DNA of 64,000 nt from Hydractinia symbiolongicarpus (GCF_029227915.1 NC_079884.1:682001-746000); one strand, 5' to 3'. Shown: positions 11,153 through 23,900, numbered from the stretch's first letter. The notes: a model not told the origin generated them from the letters alone. Translations and numbers: made by a program.

Positions 11153-11737
11153 ATGTTTCTTCGAAGTGCAATATTAATATGTTACAAGAACGTCAAAAAG
11201 ATGAAGTATATTTTATTTAAGAAGCAGTTGGGAGTGACAAACACCGCCATTGGTTTTATACTGTACGGATGTGGAGATTTGACAGGACAGCTATGTATCG
11301 AAAAGCAAAAAAAACTTAACTACCGGAGATTATTCGCTTGTGCTTTATGGGGTGGTCTGTCCTCAGGTCTAAGTCATTTTTTATTTAGGCTAATGCATTA
11401 CATTCCGTGCTTCAAATATTTCCCTCATCGTCAGTCAATATTTTTGTTTTCAATTATATGTCCATTGGAAGATGGTGTGTATTATGCTGCCACAGGATAT
11501 GTTGAAGGTCAAGACACGAGTTACATCAAAGAAGAAATCAAAGCCAAGTTTTTGCCTACTTTGTGCACTGACGTTTTCGCATACTATCCCTTCTTGTACG
11601 TAAATGTTCGATTTGTCCCATACCATTTGAAAGTGACAGCTAATAATCTGTACGCCTTTGGATGGAGCATATTTTTATCGTATATGAAGCATGATGTCGA
11701 TAATCAGTTACATCAGCAAATTTCGGAAAATAATTAA
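11153..11737 (+). CDS. Mpv17/PMP22 family membrane protein
   Basis: 194 aa in one coding exon, close to the 170-200 aa usual for the family. Seen in order: YGCGDLTGQ near residues 38-46 (family GD..Q motif), RRLFACALWGGLSSGLSHF (family R..R....G.....P..H.W region, here diverged), a membrane segment followed by ICPLEDGVYYAATGYVEG (family helix with G), KFLPTLCTDVFAYYPFLYVNVRFVPYHLK (the W..WP..Q..NF..VP..R block; the two Trp are replaced), then LYAFGWSIFLSYMKH (the W..FLS...H ending). Family members are four-helix proteins of the mitochondrial inner or peroxisomal membrane. The motif drift suggests the Mpv17-like-2 branch, but I would not name an ortholog. Confidence 0.8.
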   Translation: MFLRSAILICYKNVKKMKYILFKKQLGVTNTAIGFILYGCGDLTGQLCIEKQKKLNYRRLFACALWGGLSSGLSHFLFRLMHYIPCFKYFPHRQSIFLFSIICPLEDGVYYAATGYVEGQDTSYIKEEIKAKFLPTLCTDVFAYYPFLYVNVRFVPYHLKVTANNLYAFGWSIFLSYMKHDVDNQLHQQISENN

Positions 11738-12145
11738 ATTCTGATGTTCATACTCTCCCACCAAATAAAGCGGAACTTCAAAGATGAGATTACTGTTTTT
11801 AGGCCTTTAGTAATGTGATACGTGTTAAAACAGAATATGATAGAAGCAAATATAGACTTATACATGGTGCTGAAACCTTCAAAAATGCAAAATAAAAATG
11901 AGAAATAAAGTAAAAAGCTATATACGAGACATAAAACTTCTTCCACGGTATTTATTTCCTTATTAGCGATTTTGTAAACCCTTTTCAACTTACAAAATTT
12001 AATACAAAACCACCTTCCTTTCAAATTTTTTTTCACCTTACTGCATACTTGGTTGGCAATTTCAATATAACATCGTTCAACATTTATTTTGTTGTATGTG
12101 ACACAATGGTACGGCATGTTTCTGCTAAATTTAAGCTAGACTACT
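11738..12145. other. 3' flank of the Mpv17-like gene
   Basis: Possible AATAAA poly(A) signals occur near 11890 and 11905 (forward). A reverse ORF of 127 codons (11734-12117) overlaps the end of the Mpv17-like gene and has Ile/Phe/Tyr-rich composition without family features; I treat it as chance. Confidence 0.35.
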
Positions 12146-12590
12146 AATATTTTTTGCCGACTAAAATATCTGCTGACTTTATTATTGCTGATAAAACTTT
12201 GCCGACTGTTTTTTTTCCCGACCAAATTTTTTTGCCGATTTTATTTTATTTATTTTTTTTTTTTTTGCCAAACACCACTTTTTGCTGATTTTTACAGAAA
12301 ATTTCTCTCAGTTGTATGCAATTATTCTAAAGTTGACTAAACGTAAACTTTTTTACATACCTACAACAATTTTTGTTGTTGTTGTTTTATTTTAAAAAAA
12401 AATCTTTAGAATCTAAACTTTCTTGATCATTTTTGTTTAAAAATTGGTCGGCAAAAAGTAACTAAATTCAAAAATTTAGTCGGCAAAAAGTGACTAAATT
12501 TTGCCCAAGTGACTAATATTTTGCCGAATTTTTGTTTTTGCCGACTAATTTTTTTGCCGACATTTTTTTACCGATAAGGTACATGGTACG
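12146..12590. repeat. Element with many GCCGAC subterminal repeats
   Basis: The hexamer GCCGAC or close variants recurs at both ends in an alternating T-rich/A-rich setting. On the left it occurs in the forward sense (TTTTGCCGACT, TTTGCCGACTG, TTTTGCCGATT). From 12445 on it appears first in the reverse sense (GGTCGGCAAAAAG, AGTCGGCAAAAAG), then again forward (TTGCCGACTAA, TTGCCGACATT). Clusters of short repeats in both orientations near the ends are typical of transposase-binding regions in hAT- or foldback-type DNA transposons. There is no ORF and the exact ends are uncertain. Confidence 0.55.
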
Positions 12591-14627
12591 AGATGTTATA
12601 TACAGAAAAAATTGTACTGTGTGTTTTGGCCTTCAGCAGAAACCTAAGAAACTTTATTGCTGGTGTTCCTGGAAATATCCTTGGTCTGTGCCCTCTGATC
12701 AACAAGTTAAAAATTCTAAAATTTCCTGTCGTTAAGTCAGAAATTTAAATATTCTATTAAACACTTTCATTTGTAATAAAATAACTATCTTTAAAATTGC
12801 TAAAACACACCACAAACCTGCTTGTGAGCCAGATGTGTTGATACCAAAAACTCGAGCCCAAATCTTGTTACCACTTTCAGCTACAGCTAACTTGTGCTTG
12901 AGACGCAAAAAGAGGGTTTTCCCATGTGTAGATGCGATAGCTCTCAAAGTAAAACAAAAAATCTCAGTTTTTCGAGACCTGCTAATTGACTGACAGACCA
13001 TGTAAGACGCTGTGAACCAAATGTATACTATGCACCTGATCAACCTTTTCATACCGTAACCAGTTCATGTAATGCAATGTCACAGGCCTATATTAATTAA
13101 TAATGCGTGATATATATAAAAAAAATTATCAAAATTCTTATGTATTTTCAACAAAAAAAAACTTTATTTAAAATTAAAATATACGAAGATTTACAGTAAC
13201 ACATTATCTAGTAAAAATATTTCTAAGCTAAAAACTTTTATACACGTATCTACAGTAAAATAATTAGTTTTAAATTAAAAAACTGTCTCAAAGGACGATA
13301 AAATAGGTCTCAGAAGGACAATCAGCAATCAAAAGAAAATGAAAACCCTGGAGAGATTGCAACAATGGACTCATAAAAACCAAAAATAAATCATACACGA
13401 TCGGGAATGCTAAAAACGGTTATCAAAGTTGTGAAAAGAAAACTAAGTAATACCGTTTCTAAAAAGTAATACACTTTTAACGTTGGTCATTAATTAACGG
13501 ATGACTTGTTCGACCAACTCAACAGCTTTCATTTATTAACTTACTGACTTTGTTGACATATAAATACATTTCCTTTACTTTTCTACCTTAAGGAAAAAAT
13601 GTTTGCGCAAGAAAAAGATTGCGGAATTAGGGATTGCGAATTCATGATTAAAAAAATTGTTTCTTGTCAGAAATACAACAATTCTTACCAGATATCTCTA
13701 GGATCTAACTTAATGATTTTAAGCACATAGCTGCAAGTTTTGATGATTCGACTTCATTGCATTCGACCGTGCAGTGCTTTGAAGTGAAAGTTTTAGCCAA
13801 AGACGGTCTAGCCCGGCCAGCTAAGGGGACGCTCTTGCTACCTAAATAAAACTTTGTTTGTAGCAGGTCGTGCAAAGATCATGCTAATACTGTATTTCTA
13901 TTAGTTAAAAATAAAAAGAAAGCATTCCTATTGAATCATCAAAAACTCACAATTGTGTGAATGGACAACCAACCCTACGCGTCCAGTCGATTTTTGAGAT
14001 TCCGTAGCGGCAGTGAAAATCAGTAAGACTGATAGACAGTAGCTAGCTTTTTAGAGGATGTTCAAAGCTTGGCTGCTCGTATAAATAAATAGGATAAGTG
14101 TAAACAACAAAGTCTACGCTTTCTAATTTTTTAGAAAAATGACCACTGTTCATTTTATAGGGAGATTATTTCCGCCCTTTGATGGAGGCTATTTGAAAAT
14201 GGTTTTTCACCCTAGAATCCTTATTTTTATTTTTATTAAAAACACACGGTGCTTAATTCGTCATTTAGAAAAGACCGTTTATGATTTTACAAAAAGGCTT
14301 ACAAATGCAAAAATAAATAATAAATGAACTCATTTCTATTGCATTCGGTTTAAGACTTCCATAGCATACCATCAATTTAACGTTTATAAAAAAGTAAAAG
14401 TGATAATAAATTTAATAGAATTTTTTTTTTTATTTATTTTTTTGTCAAACTGCAAAAAAAGAAAAGACATATCAGCAGGGATTTTAAAATATATAAGAGC
14501 ACTGGTAACTAGTGACCTACCCTCTTTTGACCTACCTATATATACAGGTCAACAAAATGCAATCGTTCCATGTTGATGTTATAAAGTGTAAATTATCTAC
14601 TGTAGTTACTCTTCATAAATACGTTAC
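12591..14627. other. Gene-poor sequence before the glutamate receptor
   Basis: Contains a half copy of the MITE described at 17032 (13140-13186). An open reverse frame (12732-13052) includes a fairly protein-like part (LFLRLKHKLAVAESGNKIWA) ending at a possible GT donor near 12825; it may be an exon or relic of an unknown gene, but nothing identifies it. No other feature is supported. Confidence 0.3.
13140..13186 (+). repeat. Solitary half of a MITE terminal repeat
   Basis: The segment beginning ATGTATTTTCAACAAAAA matches the left terminal repeat of the complete element at 17032-17200 over about 45 bases. No matching inverted partner is seen downstream, so this is a solo end or truncated copy. 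Confidence 0.55.
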
Positions 14628-17600
14628 ATGTCCAGGATGTTTATTAGAGTATACGTCATGACAGCACTTTTTCTTGGAGTAAATCTATTCTACATTAGTT
14701 GCAAGGAAATTCTTCTTCTACACCAACAGGATGATTTAAACTACAGCTCTGTAAATAACGAAGTCACCAAAGCGAAACCATTTATGCAGAACATTTCGGA
14801 AGGAATACTTCCGCTTCTGGAAGTACATGCAAATTATGACAAAATACGTACAATGTTTGTATCTCTATTGACTCCACGACATGACGATTTATTAGAAGCT
14901 TTCGGTGGTTACCATTTTGTAAAGTTATACAGTAATACACTAAAGGTAGGATTTCAAATTGTTGAGTACTGTTTAAAAGAATATGCCGGTTATATATCGA
15001 TATTGTCTAAAGCTTGAGATGGCTCAGTTGGTATATTGAAGACATACCTGCATGGTTATGAAGATTATAAAAGGACTTATAGACAAATAACAAAGACAAA
15101 CATAACATTAAAATTTTAGAACATTTTTACGACGTTTTTCTTGCTAGTGGGTCAATTTTTCTTTTTTTTTTCGTGGCTTTGCCTTTATACAGTGGCTTTG
15201 CCTTTATACAGTTTCCTAAACGCTCTAGAAAATTAGTACTTGATATTTTTTATCAGATGATACTTAGCCACAAACTTTTATTTTCACCAAAAGTCATTTA
15301 ATTTGATCTAAAGCGGTACTTTCGATGACGTAATCACCAAAAATTAGGACCATTTTTAACATTACGTTAATTTTCTGTTGACTAATTATTGTTCTCCCAG
15401 GAATACAGTACATTTCGTCCAAAATCAGAACTTTAAAACGGGAGAGGTGGTATTTGGTATCATGTATTCTTTATATTTAAATTTTTATTGACTTACATCG
15501 AGCGTGATCAGTCACTATTTTAAATGTTTTTAACAGGCTACTAGGAACTTGATTGTTTGCATAGACTTTGACACATTCCGACCATGTCATTACAACCACC
15601 GGCGCTTACTCGCTATAAGATTCTCCTATTGGATTACCCGGTTTGACAGGTTTAAGAAATATCATATGTTCTTTCCAACGTTGTTGTGACCCATAAATTA
15701 TAGTCTTCAGTGTGTGCAAATAAAACAAAAGCAGACAAAATAAGTTGTCAGCTAGAATATATTTGTGTCTTTTTAAAGATCAGAATATGCAAAAATAAAT
15801 AAATATGCAAATAATAAATTTTCACCAGTTAAGATTGGACATACATATTATTGTCATAGTCTGAAGCCCCGTTAATTTGACTGAGAAATGAAAATTCCGC
15901 TAGATTAACTGTAGATACATACCCAAGAAACCAGACTCCATCGACGAATTAAACTGTTTCCCTTTTCCCTTTAAACTAAAAGGTTTTTTTGTTAAGAAAC
16001 TCCTCTATACTTTATGTCAAAAGCATACCGCCATGTATGGTAACATAATTAGCAATGCAATTTTCTGCAAGGCTTTACATATGTGTAGCTAGGACAAAAA
16101 ATGTATTTTCCTTAGTGATTGGTTTTGACCTAAATCTTAATCCTAATCCCTAGCTTAGGAAAAAAATGAAGGGGAAAACAAAATTTGACGGATTTGGCAG
16201 TTTGGGAAGAAGTTCTTTGCCCTCCGCTAAATTCAATTCTTATCAAAATTAAATATCTTTCTTTCTCCGCTAATTTTACAAAATAGTGTTTTAATGAAGT
16301 CAAATTCAAATTAAATTTCTCCTAAAATTATTTATTTTTGCTTTTCGACAATTTAAATTGCCGCCATATTCAATATTTCATTATTATCCGCAATTTAAAT
16401 TCGGCCAATTTCGACAAATTTGCTGCCAATTATACCAACAACTTTCGTAGACTTACTTTAGCGACTTGAAAGCCAGATATTTTAAGTACCCTCAAGAACT
16501 ACGCTCCATTGTGATTTTTTTTTCTGTTAGCTGTCGTCCAAACACGATGAAAGTTCCGCGTATTATCAAGTTGAATGTGGTGAAGGATTGACCAGCCTTA
16601 TGATGGATTCTCAATTAACACACTTGTCTATTCTTGTCCACAACAATTGTAGCCATTTTGCCATAAGAACTTTAACATCTGAACTAAAAAGAAAAGGTTT
16701 TACTTATTACTGCACAGAAATTTACAAAGACCAGATATCGCAAGACTTTTCTCAAGTTGTTGAGAATGTTGAAATGATGCTTCTTCTGTTGTCTCCATTC
16801 GATGCCAACATTTTGCTGGAAAAAATGAATTTACAGAAAATAAGCACACCTATATTTGTGACGACAGGAATACCTATCCAAATATTTACAAAGATGAAAT
16901 CAACTTACAAACAACTAAGATTAATCAATCTTGAAAATAAGAGACACGATAGGCTATTACTAAATAGAACAGAGGTGACAAGATTTGCAGAAGCATACGA
17001 TTTAACAGAAACGTAAGTAGTAATATATTTTATGTATTTTCAACAAAAAAACATTTTATTTAAAATTAAAAATATATGCAGCTTTTAGTAACATTATTAA
17101 GTTTGACATGCATTAGACTTAGACTTGATAATGTAATACTGTTACGAAAAGGTGCGTATATTTCAATTTTAAATAAAGTATTTTTTTGTTGAAAACACAT
17201 GAGATTTTGGCTGATCTTATAATAATATATCTAAGAAGTACGAACTAAGTATTTTTGCTTACCCGCTGACAACATTTGTGGAATTGAGTCTTAGCCTAAA
17301 TTCTCCGCCCACAAAAACTTAAACCGTAAAAGTTCAGAATCAGACAATAACTGATTGAAATGTTCTCTAAAAAGAAAAGAAAACTGTAGTAAACAGGTTT
17401 TTTTTCATTCATTTAGTTCTATTTGTAATTATAGCAGTGAAGCCATACTGTTACTGCGAAGGTACTCCAAAAAAATTAAAGATACGTGCGTTGGAACAAC
17501 CAACTTAGATATCAATTTGTTAAAAAATAGTTGGAGAGTTGTGAGTGTTATTTACAAACCATTTTGCACACTGCTTTCCATCAAACCAGTAAATCATGCG

Positions 17601-20600
17601 TGTTTGGTGGGTGTACCGTGCAATGTACCTCGTGTTGGTAAGAATAAAACTTCATGGGAATATTCGTGTTGTTCTGGAATGGCAGTTGACTTATTTAATC
17701 TAATTGCGCAAGATTTGAATATCAGATTTGAAATGTATATCGCAATAGATGGAGAATTTGGAGGGTTTAACAATGGAACATGGAATGGAATCATAAATGA
17801 TGTTTATTCTGGTAAAGCTGATGTAGGAATACAAGGTCTTACACCAACCTATGAGAGAAGCAAAGTGGTTGATTTTTCCGTCGGTATTTTGAGCTCTAAA
17901 TATGTTGTGATTCGCAGAAAAGAATTGAAAAAGAACCTGGGGTTCTTCAATTGGACATTTTTAGAGCCGCTAGACACTTTATTATTGATTGCAATTTTTC
18001 TATCAGCAGTGATAATTCAATTTGTACTGTTCATTTTTGAAAATGTTACAACCTGGGTTTACTTAAGTGGACAAAGGTTTGCTTTCCAAGAAGCGTTTGC
18101 ATATACTGCTGGTCTTGTTTTTCAAAGAGATATAGGAGGTGAGAATCCAACCAGCAATTATGGTAGAGTCTGTGCCATATGTTTTGCTGTCACGATGACA
18201 GTAGTGATGTCAACATACACTGCAAAGCTGACTGCAAATGGTATAAACAACTCTGGGGTAGACGACTTTAAAGGATTTACTGATCCGAAGGTATTTTAAA
18301 CTTTTAATTTTATATTTTGTACTAAAAAACAATGAATAAGCAGTCTCTCATATAAATTGATTTAACAAAGTTCAGCTAAATCAAGCATCAATCACAAGCA
18401 TCAGTCAGAAAACATGAATAAAAGTGAAGTGCTTGAACTGTAGTGGCGTGAAATACACCAGGAATGAAAGGATTATATCATTCTAACAAGCAATATTTTC
18501 TTCTAGATAACAAATCCATCCCCAGCGTTCTCCTTTGGAACAATGGCCAATACTAGTATGGAGATGTTTTTCAAACATCACCCCTCTAACTACTTCCAAG
18601 ATGTTTACAATTTCATGAAAACTTATTCTGTTGCCGATGATGAAGAAGGGGTCTCAGCTGTAGTATCTGGGTAAGTAATGAATAACTTGTATACTGTATA
18701 ATTTTTTTTAATTTCTAATTCATTGCATTCAGTCGGAAATAACTTGATTTATTAACTCTGTATAACCTTTGTATATTTGAGTGTAGTAATCAGACTACGT
18801 AGTATGTGTGTTAGATTCCTGCTTATGACGCCCTTATGATTTTCTTGGCCACGTGACAAAGCAACTGTTGCTTTACATGCCTTTAATAAATTTAAGTAAG
18901 TTGGCCTATAATAATACATTTAGAAAAATCTTTCGGAAAATTAAAGCGAAGTACTTTATTAAAAGAAATGTTTCTGGTATTTTAATGTTCGCAAAAAATG
19001 TCCCGTGAAAAAATATTTTTAACTCATAATACATTTAATACATCCTAGCAAAGGTAAATGATTTAAGTACTGTTATTAGCTAAAATATGATTTTGTTAAT
19101 AATGGTTAATATGGAATAGAATTGGGGTATGCAGTTTGTAATCAATCTCAGTCCTGATACATTTTCCTGATAAATGATGGCATCAAAATCATAGCAATTG
19201 TACATTTATAACTGCTCCGCTTCCTCAAAACACGACTTACGCGCTTGCTACGGTCTTGGAGAACATCATGAAATGTCTACAAATTAGAAGTCTCAATTAT
19301 CACACCCTGTGTTTTCAAACTACATCCAATTAGAAAAATAAAATGAAAAAATAAATGAAAGATTCAAGCATACCATTACATTCTAACAAAGTAAAAACTT
19401 AATTTTTTTTAATATCAACATGCAAATTAAATTCAATTCTGTCCTATCTATAAGCATGTATGTAGATTTATTAAAAGGACGAAAAGTTATGACGTCACCG
19501 TCATCAACCCTCCGTTTAGCAATACTAATATAGAAAGACACTCTAACTTTTTGATATTTTTAGGTCGAGCCGTAACACAGTGCTAGTAAGCTACGTACGT
19601 CGATTTACGATGCATATATTTGTGAAAATGAAACCTAAAATATTTTTTAAACGCTTTCCTAAGGAGTTCTTTACACAGTAGACGTCCATTAATTCGAATG
19701 CCGCCTAATTCAAACTTTCCGTTATTTCGAACAAATTGCCAAGTCCCTTGAGTTTAGTTTAATAAAGTCTTATATTTTGAGCTGCCTAATTCGAACTCCG
19801 CTAGTTCGAAAATTTCGCTAATTCGAACATTTTTTAGTCCCAAGGCTGCATTATGCTCGTTAATTCGAAATTTTGTGTATCGATAAATAACATTTTATGA
19901 AAAAATAAAAACGTTTTCATTTTTATTCATTTTTATTGCATCAATGGTGGCAAAATTTCTTTCAATTTATCAATAAATTGGCAATAAAAGCAAACTACGT
20001 TAAAGATTTTTATAAAAAGTTGTAGTAAAGTTGTAATTCAACCTTTAAATGTTTATTAAAATTCTTGTTTTTTCTGAACTTCCGATAATCCGAACATCTG
20101 TTAATTCGAACAAATAATTTAGTCCCTTGCGTGTTCGAATTAACGGACGTCTACTGTAGTTTCAAAAAACGACTGAGCTTTTGCAAAAAAATTCTGGACG
20201 CCATTTGCTGCTTAATAGCGTCCTTTCCTACTTATCAGCACCCTTGTGCTAAAAAACAGATAGAAAAAACAGAAATCAAGTAAATTACCTTTCGCGAATA
20301 AGCCTCTTTAACTAAGGAGAAATATTTTTTGCAAACAGTGCTACAATGATTTTTCACGAGAAATTACAGGTTTTAAATCAGAAAGGATATAAAGGAAATA
20401 AAATTTATCTCACATGAGATTATAAAATGAAAAAAAATATTTTTGCAAACATATCACAAAATAAATTTTCTGTAAATAAGAATATAGAAAAACTGAATTT
20501 CTGAAATAATTTTTTAAATGTGCTCCCATTTTTTTCAGGACTCTTGATGCGTATATTTCTGATGATTTGTTCACGTTAGAAGTCACTTCACAAGCTAAAT

Positions 20601-20941
20601 ATTGCTCAAAAATATCTATATTTAAAGAAAGAGCATACGAAAGCGAGGTTGCTTTCGCTACTCAAAAGAATTCCACAATAAAAGACAAGATAACATTATC
20701 GATTCTGAAGTTTAAAGAAACTGGCGAAGTTGCTAGGTTGTACAAAAAGTGGTTCTATGTGCCAGTCTGTAATGAACTTCAAGGCGAAGATAAAAGATTT
20801 GGTTTTGAATATTTTGGTGGTTTAGCAATCGTTGTTGCGTGTTCAGTGTTGACCAGTCTTGCTTTATTTTTTATAGAGCATGTCTATCATTGGATAAAGA
20901 ATATTTGGGTATTTCAAAAACTTTCAGCAATACCAAAATGA
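14628..20941 (+). CDS. NMDA-type ionotropic glutamate receptor subunit (divergent)
   Basis: Five exons: 14628-14945, 16531-17012, 17417-18290, 18507-18670, 20539-20941; all phases close, giving 746 aa. Order: signal peptide (about 1-26), amino-terminal domain, CVGTTN at 291-296 (GluN1 has CVGNTN), ligand-binding S1 with CCSGMAVDLF and GLTPTYERS, M1 (about 449-476), pore loop with Gln503 at the Q/R/N site, M3 with STYTAKLTAN (family SYTANLAAF), S2 in exons 4-5 (Ser575, Asp621), M4, and a tail of about 15 residues. The carboxylate-binding Thr409 and Arg414 and the Asp are kept, so a ligand is probably bound. Product: plasma-membrane cation channel subunit. The exon 3 acceptor could also be 17435 or 17438 (all in phase). 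The amino-terminal domain is shorter than in vertebrates, so a small exon may be missed. Confidence 0.9.
15174..15211 (+). repeat. Two tandem copies of a 19-bp unit
   Basis: The unit TGGCTTTGCCTTTATACAG occurs twice in a row in intron 1 of the glutamate receptor. Small local duplication, no function implied. Confidence 0.8.
17032..17200. mobile_element. MITE with about 45-bp terminal inverted repeats
   Basis: The left end ATGTATTTTCAACAAAAAAA (continuing with TTTTATTTAAAATT) is mirrored by the right end ...AATTTTAAATAAAG then TTGTTGAAAACACAT. Reverse-complementing the right end gives about 45 aligned bases with few mismatches. Total 169 bp, no ORF. It sits 19 bases after the exon 2 donor of the glutamate receptor. 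A half copy lies at 13140. Confidence 0.75.
19676..20156. mobile_element. Non-autonomous pogo/Tigger-like element
   Basis: It starts CAGTAGACGTCCATTAATTC and ends GAATTAACGGACGTCTACTG, an inverted pair of about 20 bases. The inside repeats TTCGAA/AATTCGAA units near both ends, a pattern familiar from Tc1/mariner pogo-type elements. A TA follows the right end, but the left flank is not a clean TA. It is 481 bp, has no transposase ORF and lies in intron 4 of the glutamate receptor. Confidence 0.7.
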
Positions 20942-23900
20942 GAGAAAGGTGTAAAGCAATTGAAGTGTCTAGAGATCTGATGAATTCCATGTGTTTTTTT
21001 AATAGCGTTGTTGTTAGCTATGCATTAAATTATAGAATTTTGTTCACGGGGCTAATGTTTCAATATCGGTCGATAAAGCCCGTGGGAAAATGCACTTAGG
21101 CAGAAGAACAATGAAAATGACCTGCTATTTGAATTTAGATGACGTTAACAGGGACCCGTCATGTTTGTGTCATTTATTTACCTGTTGCCTCTGTTTCACT
21201 AAATTTCTGCTATTCTAAAAAGAATTTGATCATTTTTTATCAGTATAAAAAATTACGTAACTTGGTTCCCAGAGCTTCTTTTTCATTTGTTGTAATAGAG
21301 CGCTTGTTAAAAAAATGATCACCCCTACACCCTATTAAATCGTACAAAGCCTGTACACACTTCATATCATTCGATAGTCAGAGAAAGAAAACTCTGGAAG
21401 AAAAAGTATTAAAATAGGTGGAAAATAATAAGCACCTGTACTAAGATTTCGAATAAGACAGCCATTACCAAAACTATCACAATAAATCAACTAACTCCAC
21501 AAAACCTCACCCTCCTTTTTACAGCACTATTATATCTTTCTGATACCAAGAAGAACACAAAAAAGTCATGGAAACGAGGTTGTACAGTAACTGTTTTTAA
21601 TATCTACTTTCAAGGCAATAAAATTAACAAGGGTGTTTTGCTGACAACGCAATGTTAATTGGCCGTAACATTGACCATGCACGTATTCATATCAAACAAA
21701 CTGCATCAAGAGATGACAAAAGTTAACTATCTATGGCTTTTGTATAAGAATTTTTAAATTAAGCAAAAGCTTTTGTAAAACCAAATATTATATTACATTT
21801 CGTGTTTTCGTTGTGCGACTATTTTCTTGAGCACAAACATACGGCTATTATTAGTAAAGTTCCTTACAGCTAATCAGAATCTAGAGAGTTTATGAGGGGA
21901 AGTTTTAAATTTTCCTATTCAACGAATCAAGCGGACAAGCGAACAAACCAATTTTTGTTATAATGTGTATATAGCTAAGTATCACAGCTTAGAGTTAAAA
22001 GTTTATACTTTTTGAAAAATACAAGTTCAAGCTTTTTATTTTTTAGCATGCGCTGACTAAAGCACAACTCATATTCGTTTTAGCTTTATTTCCCCATAAT
22101 CTTTTGACATACGCCATTACGCGCAGAGAAAAGGCATTCCCCAGCGCGCCCCACAACAAAAAAATCTACTTCAGAGCACACGATTGCGAAAATACAAAAA
22201 AATGGCCGTACAGACGCCAGCAACAACCAACATGTTTCGTGGACATTGACAAGTTCGAAATGCGCGAATGTAATGTAGAAACAGCAAATGTAAACAACAA
22301 ACTTCGAGGTTTACCGTCCTGTTTCGTTATATTTCGTCTATGATTGTATTTGTCGAGATCCAAACCGGAAATGAAAGAGGATTGTATTAAAGAATGGTTC
22401 CAACACCGGTCCATCGATATTCATGATGATCATAAGGTGGTGGAATCAGTTGGATGGGTGTATTACGAAGACAGTTTTTCAATGTTTATCACGGTACATG
22501 TGATGAACGGGATGTCATCTATGTCCATATCTTGTTGTTTTAATATACTTTATTCTTTTCCAGCAGTGTGTGATGTACTGACATCATTTAGTCTTTTATA
22601 TTAGACCGGCAATGATGTAGAAACACACTCTTCGTGAAAACCAGCCCTTATGGTTTGGTTAGCATTTAATGTTATCTGTAGTTTATTTTTAATTGAAACT
22701 GCAACGACTCAAAAACTATGTATTCATGATTTGTCAAGAAATAAAATTATAGATTTAATGATTTTTTTATTCAAATTAGAAATTAACTATGTCGGCGGTT
22801 GGTGATTGGAGGGAAATTTATAAAAAAAATTCATTTAAATTGTTCTAAAAATTAGTATTCTTGACGCCGACTGGTGAAAGCTTTGTATGCAGGGGACTCC
22901 CTTTGTAGGACACTTGTTGAAATCAGTACCGATGGGGACTGAAGCGGTTACCATGGGTAAATAAATAAAAAAACAATAATAATAACACGATAGCTTGTGA
23001 TCTACTAAAAAACAACTAATTTTAAATTGGGCGTATTACAGAAATTAATTGCCCAATTAAATATTACATTTAAAAGTTATGACGAGACGCAAGAAAGTTA
23101 AGTAATATTTCACTTGTTGATTTGTTTTGTTTAGAGCAAGATCATTAATGAGAATCTGACTAATTGCTCACTGGTTAAAAGAAGCTGATTTCAGCAGTAA
23201 AAATGAAATAGAGCCAGAGTTATTGCAAATTATCCAGGACTTTGCAGTATTGTCGGTAGTTCTGGCTAGCGAAAGTGTCAGTGTGATAATAATGCAACAC
23301 AAATTTACGTTTGGTTTGATCAAAAAACGACGTCTAGCTTGTTGGGAGCATAAAAACATTGTAGGGCAGCTAGCTAACTACAATATTTGACAAAATTGTT
23401 TCTGACAACACATAACCACTACTTCTACGGATGTGTAACGCAGGTAGACATCGTTTGAAATTCACTAGACACACTTTCTAACACGCCTACATCAGAAGTA
23501 TGGTAAATGTTGCTTTAAAATGAGGTAATTTAGTGTAGAAAAGAAAAGAATAAAGATTATATAATAAACGAGACGTAATTATTGTGAATTGCTAACTTAA
23601 AAAATAAATGCATTGGAAACAGGAATCAGTTAGAAATTCACGTTTGAAATGAATTATCAAGAATGTTTACACGTTTAATTCATTACGATATGCAACATAT
23701 ACTGATGCAAAATTTTTTTGTTTTTGTTTTTGTTATTCTCCTTGTGTAGTTTTTGTTTTGTTTTAAAAAATTCAACAAACTTTTGATCTACATCATGTAA
23801 TTAATTACTGGTTTAAAGAGGGCATTAGACATGCGTTAACTAATGTTACTGGGAAAATTCAAACAATGTTGGCTAGGCTAAAACTCCTTTCCTCATTTTT

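Noticed and set aside
12732-13052. Reverse 106-codon ORF
   Set aside because: Part of it reads like protein, but no family, partner exon or strong splice signal supports it; left as a note in the regional entry.
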